DNA from: an uncultured Pseudomonadota bacterium
GTDB lineage: Bacteria; Lernaellota; Lernaellaia; Lernaellales; Lernaellaceae
DNA: 6,723 nucleotides
Assembly: GCA_937967875.1 (NCBI GenBank)
Contig: CALBTQ010000346.1
Coordinates: 1-6,723, forward strand
Direction of reading: 5' to 3'
The notes under the pieces were generated by a model. That model saw only the letters and a list, made by a program, of their open reading frames with translations, searched no databases and was not told where the DNA came from. Numbering within the stretch: position 1 is the stretch's first letter; the number at the start of each line of letters is the position of its first letter. Both the position numbers and the translations under genes were made by a program. Positions 1-6,723 of this stretch are shown in pieces.

Positions 1-49
1 GCGACCCCCGAGATCTACACTCTTTCCCTACACGACGCTCTTCCGATCT
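1..49 (+). other. Illumina P5/TruSeq read-1 adapter (non-genomic)
   Basis: These bases match the 3' part of the Illumina P5 plus TruSeq universal adapter, ending in the diagnostic CTCTTCCGATCT at 38-49. One mismatch is visible at base 7, a C where the adapter has A. This is library sequence, not genome, so the genomic insert begins at about base 50. Reading frames that continue leftward through this stretch are artefacts. Confidence 0.98.
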
Positions 50-51
50 TC

Positions 52-2808
52 TTGGCCTTCGCTCTGGCGCTAGTCGTCGCCGGTTGCGAAACGAAATACG
101 ACGACACCTATCGGCCGGCATCCGACGAACTGCCCTTCACCGCGACGTACACTTATCCGCCGCACATGATGCGCGAGTTTCCGCTCACCGGCGCGATGGT
201 CATTCGCTTCAATGAAACGCTGGCCGACAACATCAACCTCGGCATGGTTCGCCTGCAGGTCGTGAACGACAACCAGACCTTGACCGTAGTTCCGGTCGCG
301 GTGCGCATCCAGGGACCGTCGTTGATCATCACGCCGCAAAACCAGTTGCTGCCGATGCACCGCTACGAGCTGTGGGTTTCCTCCGAGATTTACAGCGCGA
401 ACGGCGAAAAGGCCGACATCCCGACCGACGGCCTCTTCCTGGCGTTCGACACGATGGCCGATCGGCCGCTGGACGGCCTGCGTCCGACGATCACCACGGT
501 CATGCCCGATCCGGCCAGCAACCTGGTGTTCGACGTGCAAACCTTCCGCGCCTTCTTCTCCGAACCGCTGGCGCAGGATTCGATCGTTTACGGCGAGACG
601 GTGACCTTCACCGACGCCGCCGGCACGCTGGTGGCCGGCAACCTGTTCTTCCACGGCAATCAGATCGTCTTCGACCCGGCCGAGGACCTGCCCGCCGGCA
701 AGTACGTGATGACCTTCGGCGCGGGCCTGACCGACATCAACGGCGAGAATCTGGGCGAAGAGCAGACCTACGAATACGATGTACGCAACAGCTATCCGCA
801 CGCGGTGCTGCGCGTAGAGAACTGCCCGACGACCGGCGAGTTCAGCTCCTGCGAACCCGCCGCTTCGCCCGAGAATCTGCCGTATCATCCGCTGACCGGC
901 AACTACACCAACTCGATGAAGACCTACAGCGATCTGCTGGGCGACAGCTCGGTCTTCATGAGCGGGCAGATGGAAGCCGAGCAGTGTGCGACGGCCGATC
1001 ATCCCGATTTCATTCCCATCGTCATTCGCGCCGGCCAGCAACTGCGCGCCACTTCGTTGGGTCCGACGCTGGGCGGCCAGATCGACACCGGTCTGGAAAC
1101 CGGCGCGATTACGATTCACGTGCTGACCGACGCGGTCGGCTTCATGGCGCGTTCGGATGCCTTCACCTCCGTCGTCGGCGGACCGACCTACCTGACGCTG
1201 ATGTTCGACTCGGCCATCACCACCGAAGACGACAACACCAACGTAATGATGGCGCAGAACATTCTGGGCACGCAGCTTTACGGTCAGGCGTTCGTCGACA
1301 AGGAAAGCGGCCGGCTGGTCATGCAGATGGCCGGCGTCGCGGAAATCTTCGTGCTCGGCGAGCGCATCTCCACGCGTATGAGCCTGGAAATGCACGACGC
1401 GATCGAGTTCCTCGAAATGCCGGTCGACACCGCGCCGCCTTCCATTCGCGTGACTTCGCCCACGCCGGGTTCGCAGAACGTGCGCCTGGGCGATCCGATT
1501 TCTCTCGTGTTCGACGAGCCGGTGGAATCGGTCAGCGCCCGCTCCTTCATCGGCCTGCGTAAAATCAACGGTGCGCCGATCGCCTGCGACCTGCTGGTCA
1601 ACGGCGCCAAAGTGCTGTTGATTCCCCGTGCGCCGCTGGAGGCCGACACGACCTACCGCATCATCGTCGGCGCCGGTCTGGCCGATCTGCACGGCAATGT
1701 GCTGAACGAAGACAAGACCGTGCTGTTCGGCACCGGAGCGATCGAATGGTCCGGCGAAGCGCCGTATCTGGGCACGACCAACCCGGGCAACGGCCTGAGT
1801 CCGTCGATGCCGGGGCACTTCCCCGTCGAAGTGTTCTTCAGCCAGATCATGGACCCGGACACGATCATCCTGGGCGACACCTTCCGCGTGCTCGACCTCT
1901 CCGCGGGCATCACCAATGTTCCCGGCACGCTGGTCAAGCAGTGGTACCGTTATTCGTTCTATCCGAACCAAGACCTGATTCCCGGTCACTACTATCGCCT
2001 GGCAATTTCCAAAGACGTGACCAACTACATGGGCATCGGGTTGGATCTCGACTACGATCATGCGCCCGGCGGCATGGAAGGCGTCGAGGAACTCTGGATC
2101 GACTTCGTCGCCGCCGCGCCCAATAGCTGGGTGCCGCTGGTGCTGGCGATCGATCCGCTGGTCGACCGCGACGGTTCGGGCTACATCGACAACACCGAGG
2201 TCAAGCCGACGCCCGACTGCAATTACTTCAACATGATGGGCTCGCTGATTCCGGAAAATGCCTATGCGGCGGGGTACATGGTTTCCTGGATTCACGGACT
2301 CGATTACGACCTAGAAGGCAAGCCCTTCATGGACATCGAGTTGATTTCGGGCAACTTCATGCACGCCACCAGCACGGGGCTGACGCTCGAAGCGATCCTC
2401 GATTTCATCGGCGGACTGATCAATCCGGACGAACTGTCCAAGGCGAAAGCCGACGGCATGTTCGATCCGATGGGCCGTATTTTGATCGACGTGGTCGGTA
2501 TGGGCGACGCGCCGACGGTCACGGGCGTCAACGGCTCGCCGCAGATGAACATCTCGATGACCCAGGTGCTGACGCTCGACAACGCCTTCTTCAACGAAGC
2601 GCTGGTCAACGAATTCAACCTCGACGCCGTGGGCGAGCTCAGCTTCACCGACGACGGCAAGATGCTGGCCGACATCAACGCCAGCACTTCGATGACGATG
2701 AATCTGGAAATCCCGCTGGTCGGTTGGGTGCTGCCGTTGCCGGTGCCCACCACGATCAACATGCGCACCACCAGCCTGGCGCCGCTGGATTGGTGGAACG
2801 CCTTCTAA
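52..2808 (+). CDS. Multi-domain Ig-like (Big_5/SbsA-type) lipoprotein, 5' partial
   Basis: This is probably an envelope-anchored, surface or periplasmic structural or adhesive lipoprotein; no enzyme motif is seen and the exact role is unknown. The N-terminus is the end of a lipoprotein signal peptide: a hydrophobic run ending in a Val-Ala-Gly-Cys lipobox, with lipidated Cys at residue 12 counting from base 52. Only 11 residues precede that Cys and no charged n-region is present. The TTG at 52 is therefore most likely an internal Leu codon, and the true start was lost at the adapter junction. Four Big_5-like Ig domains are visible at about 28-132, 145-247, 460-567 and 571-690, each with the pattern of opposing 'P..G' start, 'F.EPL' strand and 'L..G..Y.......D..G' end. 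Domains at about 248-458 and 691-918 are unrecognised and resemble each other. An EF-hand-like loop lies at D705-E716. The gene ends in TAA and is followed by a hairpin terminator. Confidence is high for a lipoprotein with Ig-like domains and low for its role. Confidence 0.85.
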   Translation: MAFALALVVAGCETKYDDTYRPASDELPFTATYTYPPHMMREFPLTGAMVIRFNETLADNINLGMVRLQVVNDNQTLTVVPVAVRIQGPSLIITPQNQLLPMHRYELWVSSEIYSANGEKADIPTDGLFLAFDTMADRPLDGLRPTITTVMPDPASNLVFDVQTFRAFFSEPLAQDSIVYGETVTFTDAAGTLVAGNLFFHGNQIVFDPAEDLPAGKYVMTFGAGLTDINGENLGEEQTYEYDVRNSYPHAVLRVENCPTTGEFSSCEPAASPENLPYHPLTGNYTNSMKTYSDLLGDSSVFMSGQMEAEQCATADHPDFIPIVIRAGQQLRATSLGPTLGGQIDTGLETGAITIHVLTDAVGFMARSDAFTSVVGGPTYLTLMFDSAITTEDDNTNVMMAQNILGTQLYGQAFVDKESGRLVMQMAGVAEIFVLGERISTRMSLEMHDAIEFLEMPVDTAPPSIRVTSPTPGSQNVRLGDPISLVFDEPVESVSARSFIGLRKINGAPIACDLLVNGAKVLLIPRAPLEADTTYRIIVGAGLADLHGNVLNEDKTVLFGTGAIEWSGEAPYLGTTNPGNGLSPSMPGHFPVEVFFSQIMDPDTIILGDTFRVLDLSAGITNVPGTLVKQWYRYSFYPNQDLIPGHYYRLAISKDVTNYMGIGLDLDYDHAPGGMEGVEELWIDFVAAAPNSWVPLVLAIDPLVDRDGSGYIDNTEVKPTPDCNYFNMMGSLIPENAYAAGYMVSWIHGLDYDLEGKPFMDIELISGNFMHATSTGLTLEAILDFIGGLINPDELSKAKADGMFDPMGRILIDVVGMGDAPTVTGVNGSPQMNISMTQVLTLDNAFFNEALVNEFNLDAVGELSFTDDGKMLADINASTSMTMNLEIPLVGWVLPLPVPTTINMRTTSLAPLDWWNAF
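2164..2199 (+). other. EF-hand-like calcium-binding loop in the lipoprotein
   Basis: These codons encode residues 705-716, DRDGSGYIDNTE. They match the 12-residue EF-hand loop with ligands at positions 1 (D), 3 (D), 5 (S), 7 (backbone), 9 (D) and 12 (E), Gly at 6 and Ile at 8. It sits just after the fourth Ig-like domain, at the start of the C-terminal domain. Flanking helices of a true EF-hand are not obvious, so it may be an isolated calcium loop. Calcium binding is inferred from the motif only. Confidence 0.65.
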
Positions 2809-2824
2809 CGGTTATCTGTTAATG

Positions 2825-2857
2825 AAAGAGGGGGCGACGATCTCGCCCCCTTTTTTT
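2825..2857 (+). terminator. Rho-independent terminator between convergent genes
   Basis: An 8-bp perfect stem, GGGGGCGA at 2830-2837 and TCGCCCCC at 2843-2850, encloses a 5-base loop and is followed by seven T residues at 2851-2857. The A-rich 5' flank at 2825-2829 can pair with the T-tract to extend the stem. It lies 16 bases after the lipoprotein stop codon, so it should end that transcript. Read from the other strand, the same hairpin is followed by TCTTTCATT, a weaker U-rich tail. It may also serve the minus-strand lpdA operon, whose stop codon is at 2860-2862. Confidence 0.9.
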
Positions 2858-2859
2858 GT

Positions 2860-4262
<1,403 letters not shown>

Positions 4263-4266
<4 letters not shown>

Positions 4267-5369
4267 GGCTTTTCCTCTTGCTCGCTTTCATTGGCTTCCG
4301 CCAACGCCGCGGCGGCTTCCTCGCGCGCAAAGCGTTCGCGGGTTTCCTCGATTTCCTGCACCAGCCGCCCGATCTGCGGGCTTTCGTCGTGCGTCAGCGT
4401 CAGCACGTCCTGCAGCGCCGCCAGACCAACCGACACGCGAAACTGCCGGTACACATCATACAATCGCCGGGCGATCGTCAAGTCGCCTTCTTCGACCGTC
4501 CATTGCGCGGCAAGAAAAACTTCGCGGCACAGCCGCGCGGCGGCAGTCAGCGAAGCGGCGGGCAATTGCTCGCAAGCCAACAGACCACGCTCGTTGTCGG
4601 GCGGCGGCGTTTCGTCGAAACGCACCGCTTCCAGATAGGCGTTGACCAGCGCCATGTTTTTCGGATCGGCGCTGTCGAAGGCGAAGCGAAGATCCACCTG
4701 GCGCTCGCCCTGCATTAACGAGACGGCCACCAGTCGCCCCGGCCGCGCGGCGTTCTCGTATTCGCGCCCGACGATCTCCCGCCCTTCCTGCCGCTGCAAC
4801 CACAGGCGCACCAACCGGCCGTCGCCGGCTTCCTTGGCGATCAGCGTTTTCAACTGCCGCTTGCCGAACCAGCCGATCAGCCGCCAGAAAAAAATGCGCT
4901 CGCCGACGCTCGGACGATTGCCCACGCTCAGGATCTCGATCAGATCGTCAGCCGAGTCGGCGTCCCGCGCCAGGCGCGCGGCGGGAAACGGCGCGAGCAT
5001 CCGCCACCAATTGCGTTGCGCGCGAGCGAACACCACCACCTGCGCCTCGCGCGTTTGTTCCTGATCGCGATAGACCACGGTCAACTCGGGCGGCAGCACG
5101 TCGACGATTTCGTAAATGCCGCCCTGGTACGGCACAGCCACGGCGAAATCGCCGACCGTTACCGGCGTATGGTGCAGCACCTGCGGCGCGGGAAACGCGG
5201 GATCGACCTCCACCGCCGGGCTGGCTTGCGCGGGCAAATCATTCGCCCCCCAGGCCCAGATGAGCAGGTGAAATCCGACAAGCAACGCCAGGTAGATAAC
5301 CAATGCACCGACCATGTACGAAAACAACGGGCTGCGCGGGGTTTGCTCTTCGAAATAGGTGGAGGTCAT
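4263..5369 (-). CDS. Single-pass membrane protein of unknown function
   Basis: I do not recognise this 368-residue protein. A short N-terminal tail is followed by one clear hydrophobic helix at about 16-40, so it is probably a signal-anchor protein with most of the chain in the periplasm. Residues about 60-250 are mixed beta/alpha and rich in Arg and aromatic residues, ending in a strand-helix-strand pattern with AYLEAVRF. This vaguely recalls PsbP/DcrB-like folds, but that is a weak guess. Residues about 266-361 look mainly helical, with Cys266 and Cys281, and end in a Glu/Ala-rich probable coiled coil. The ATG at 5369 overlaps the upstream gene's TGA as ATGA, the same arrangement as its own 3' junction with lpdA. 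It is preferred over an in-frame GTG at 5375, which would add two residues and has no usable ribosome site. It lies between the zinc-ribbon gene and lpdA, with 4-bp overlaps at both ends. Confidence 0.88.
4273..4277 (-). promoter_or_regulatory. Shine-Dalgarno site of lpdA inside upstream gene
   Basis: On the minus strand GAGGA lies six bases before the lpdA ATG at 4266. It is formed by the last Glu codons of the upstream gene, whose TGA overlaps the lpdA ATG. The site supports the chosen lpdA start and a coupled translation mode. Confidence 0.75.
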
Positions 5370-6559
5370 TTCCACAGATCCGGTTTGCCGTCGCCGTCGC
5401 TGTCGGTTCCGGTACGCGCGTACTTTCCGTCCTGCGTATAGGATTTGAAGGTGTCGTGAATGCCGTCGCCGTCGGTGTCCAACTGCACCCAGCGGGTTTT
5501 GCCGGTCAGATGGAAGAACGTGCGCTGGTCCATGATGCCGTTGCCGTCGGTGTCCTCGTCCAGAATGATGCGGATGCCGTCGCCGTTGAGCGTTTCGACC
5601 TTTTCGAAAATGCCGTCGCCCTCGGCGTCGTATTCGCGCTGGTAGATCTGCTTGTCGCCGCGATACACCAGCACCAGGTCGATGAAGCCGTTGCCCTTGG
5701 TGTCGGACCCTTCGGCCATCATGCGGCCGCGGGCGTCGTAGCGGTAGTAACGGTCGAAAATGTAATCGCCGTTGGTATCGGCCCAGCGCTCGATCAGGTT
5801 GCCGGCGGAGCTGTAGTAATCGATTTTAGTCGGTCGACGATCCTCGCCGTTGAACGAATACGCCATCGACAGTTTGCCGTTGGGATTGAACACCTGGTTC
5901 AACTCGAAGACGCCGTCGCCGTTCTCGTCCAGTTGTGCGTAGCGGACGACGCCGGCTTCATCGTATTGTTCGATTTTCTCGACGACCGTGTCGTTGTTTT
6001 CGTCGAAGCGGCGCTCGGCGACCTTGCCGCTGGCGCTGAAGACATCCCACCGATCGGTGACGCCGTCGCCGTTGCTGTCGATCGCCTTGGGCTCGCCGGC
6101 CTTGATCGTCTCTTCCTCGGGTTCGGCCTGCTCGCCGCCGCGCAACGAGAAAATCGCCGCGACGATCACCACGATCACCGCCAGGGCGATCGGCGCGATG
6201 TAGGTCCATTTATCGCCGGGCAGTTTACGCCGGCGCGCCGTCGCATGCGTCGCCTTCTCGGTCTTGCGTCGGGTGGCGCTGAACTTGCGGATCGACAAAT
6301 TGCATTGCGGGCATTGTTGATCTTTCAAGCGCAACTCGCCGCCGCATTCGGGACAGGTGACGGTGAACGGGTGGCCGCAGAACGTGCATTCGTCGTAGCT
6401 GTAATTCTTTTCGCCGCACTTGAGACACACCACGCCCTTGAGGATCGGCGTACTGCGCGTCGGTCCCGGTGAGAGCAACGCGCCGCAATACGGGCACTGC
6501 GCCGAGTCGAACGGGATCTCGTTGGTGCACAGCGGGCAGATGATCAGATGATCCTTCAT
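5366..6559 (-). CDS. Triple zinc-ribbon membrane protein with calcium-loop 25-mer repeats
   Basis: This 397-residue protein is first in the operon, and its function is unknown. Residues 8-86 hold six CxxC pairs (C8/C11, C22/C25, C45/C48, C58/C61, C69/C72, C83/C86), forming three C-X2-C-X9/10-C-X2-C zinc ribbons. A very basic linker (about 97-112) precedes one membrane helix at about 119-139, giving N-in/C-out topology. After an acidic linker, residues 161-397 are ten tandem units of exactly 25 residues, the last cut to 12. Each unit starts with a D-x-[ND]-G-[DN]-G-x-x-[DE] calcium-type loop, then an aromatic at position 14 and Gly at 18. The loops resemble thrombospondin type-3/dockerin calcium motifs rather than calmodulin EF-hands, since position 12 is not a conserved Glu. 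The likely role is a membrane sensor or scaffold linking periplasm to cytoplasm, which is inference. GGGAGG lies three bases before the ATG, and an in-frame stop at 6578-6580 excludes a longer start. Confidence 0.9.
   Translation of the reverse strand: MKDHLIICPLCTNEIPFDSAQCPYCGALLSPGPTRSTPILKGVVCLKCGEKNYSYDECTFCGHPFTVTCPECGGELRLKDQQCPQCNLSIRKFSATRRKTEKATHATARRRKLPGDKWTYIAPIALAVIVVIVAAIFSLRGGEQAEPEEETIKAGEPKAIDSNGDGVTDRWDVFSASGKVAERRFDENNDTVVEKIEQYDEAGVVRYAQLDENGDGVFELNQVFNPNGKLSMAYSFNGEDRRPTKIDYYSSAGNLIERWADTNGDYIFDRYYRYDARGRMMAEGSDTKGNGFIDLVLVYRGDKQIYQREYDAEGDGIFEKVETLNGDGIRIILDEDTDGNGIMDQRTFFHLTGKTRWVQLDTDGDGIHDTFKSYTQDGKYARTGTDSDGDGKPDLWK
5369..6079 (-). repeat. Ten in-frame 75-bp (25-residue) calcium-loop repeats
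   Basis: Loop-initiating positions fall at residues 161, 186, 211, 236, 261, 286, 311, 336, 361 and 386, a spacing of exactly 25 with no insertion or deletion. The full units are 6005-6079, 5930-6004, 5855-5929, 5780-5854, 5705-5779, 5630-5704, 5555-5629, 5480-5554 and 5405-5479, with a 12-residue final half-unit at 5369-5404. Unit four (residues 236-260) has lost most loop ligands but keeps its length, the Tyr at position 14 and the Gly at 18. Unit six lacks Gly at 18, and unit seven has Leu at position 14. Conservation is at the protein level; the DNA copies are diverged. Confidence 0.92.
6143..6205 (-). other. Transmembrane helix of the zinc-ribbon protein
   Basis: Residues about 119-139 form an uninterrupted hydrophobic Ile/Val/Ala stretch, flanked on the N-terminal side by a cluster of Arg and Lys (about 97-117) and on the C-terminal side by an acidic segment (about 143-150). 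By the positive-inside rule this places the zinc ribbons in the cytoplasm and the repeats outside. There is no cleavable signal peptide. Confidence 0.85.
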
Positions 6560-6562
6560 GGG

Positions 6563-6568
6563 CCTCCC
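6563..6568 (-). promoter_or_regulatory. Shine-Dalgarno site of the first operon gene
   Basis: On the minus strand GGGAGG is three bases before the ATG at 6559. The match is strong although the spacing is shorter than usual. No alternative start exists upstream because of the in-frame stop at 6578-6580. Confidence 0.6.
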
Positions 6569-6597
6569 GATGGTAACTCATCAGAAAACAAGAGGTT

Positions 6598-6626
6598 CTG
6601 CTATCAGTTTTTGCCGAAAAGATCAA
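6598..6626 (-). promoter_or_regulatory. Possible sigma-70-like promoter of the minus-strand operon
   Basis: Read on the minus strand, TTGATC (6626-6621) is followed after 17 bases by TAGCAG (6603-6598). The -35 keeps TTGA of the consensus, but the -10 is poor, with three of six matching. The region 6560-6674 is noncoding, comparatively AT-rich and the only place in the window where the operon promoter could lie. The exact boxes are tentative, and the true promoter may lie beyond the contig end. Confidence 0.2.
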
Positions 6627-6674
6627 GTTGGGCCAGTTTCGACCGCCAGACGCTCTAAACGCGACCCAGGGACG

Positions 6675-6723
6675 AGATCGGAAGAGCACACGTCTGAACT
6701 CCAGTCACCGAATACGATATCGT
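6675..6723 (+). other. Illumina TruSeq read-2/P7 adapter with index (non-genomic)
   Basis: The stretch begins with AGATCGGAAGAGC and continues through the TruSeq read-2 adapter to 6708. An 8-base index CGAATACG follows at 6709-6716, and then the first bases of the P7 tail at 6717-6723, with A instead of C at 6719. This is library sequence, so the genomic insert ends at about 6674. Confidence 0.98.

Noticed and set aside
52..54. TTG as the real start codon of the lipoprotein gene
   Set aside because: It is at the third base of the insert right after the adapter and has no genomic ribosome site. It would also leave an 11-residue signal peptide with no positive n-region, too short for lipoprotein export.
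70..2295. A 741-codon open frame on the minus strand opposite the lipoprotein gene
   Set aside because: Its product is full of Arg, His, Gln and Val low-complexity sequence with no domain. It is the expected shadow of a GC-rich gene with strong third-position bias, and the plus-strand product has clear Ig-like domains and a lipobox.
5373..5375. GTG at 5375 as the start of the middle operon gene
   Set aside because: GGAT is only two bases away, too close to act as a ribosome site. The ATG at 5369 gives an ATGA overlap identical to the next junction.
5369..6079. CRISPR array or DNA-level tandem repeat suggested by repeated gccgtcgccgtcgg patterns
   Set aside because: The units are diverged at DNA level, lie in frame with a 75-bp period and no unique spacers, and are explained by Asp/Gly codons of the protein repeat.
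5303..6472. A 389-codon plus-strand frame with a Val/Ala-rich pseudo-repeat
   Set aside because: The repetition is the complement of the calcium-loop repeats (GAC/GGC codons read as GTC/GCC). The minus strand gives zinc ribbons, a membrane helix and regular loops.
6225..6689. A 154-codon minus-strand frame at the right end
   Set aside because: It starts inside the P7 adapter and overlaps the zinc-ribbon gene in another frame, with Arg-rich shadow composition.

Overview
The window is a complete short contig whose two ends are Illumina library adapters. Bases 1-49 match the P5/TruSeq read-1 adapter with one mismatch. Bases 6675-6723 match the TruSeq read-2/P7 adapter with an 8-base index and one mismatch. 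The genomic insert is therefore about 50-6674, and anything read across those edges is artificial. The DNA is GC-rich, bacterial and densely coding. A lipobox lipoprotein, Shine-Dalgarno sites and an intrinsic terminator fit a diderm bacterium. Large Ig-like lipoproteins and zinc-ribbon/DxDGDG-repeat membrane proteins suggest a myxobacterial/deltaproteobacterial-like or related uncultured lineage, but that placement is only an inference from style.

Layout: one long plus-strand gene (52-2808, 5' truncated by the contig end) encodes a surface or periplasmic lipoprotein. It has four SbsA/Big_5-type Ig-like domains and two copies of an unrecognised domain, arranged as a duplicated Ig-Ig-X module, with one EF-hand-like loop. 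It converges on a minus-strand operon, and a strong hairpin with a T-tract (2825-2857) lies between them.

The minus-strand operon reads right to left. First is a 397-residue protein with three cytoplasmic zinc ribbons, one membrane helix and ten calcium-loop repeats of exactly 25 residues (6559-5366). Second is a 368-residue single-pass membrane protein of unknown function (5369-4263). Third is dihydrolipoyl dehydrogenase, lpdA (4266-2860). Both junctions are ATGA stop/start overlaps, so the three genes are very probably cotranscribed and translationally coupled.

Only lpdA has a function that can be assigned firmly. No E1, E2 or glycine-cleavage partner is present. The most unusual items are the zinc-ribbon/25-mer calcium-repeat protein, its tight coupling to a membrane protein and an E3 enzyme, and the internal duplication in the lipoprotein.
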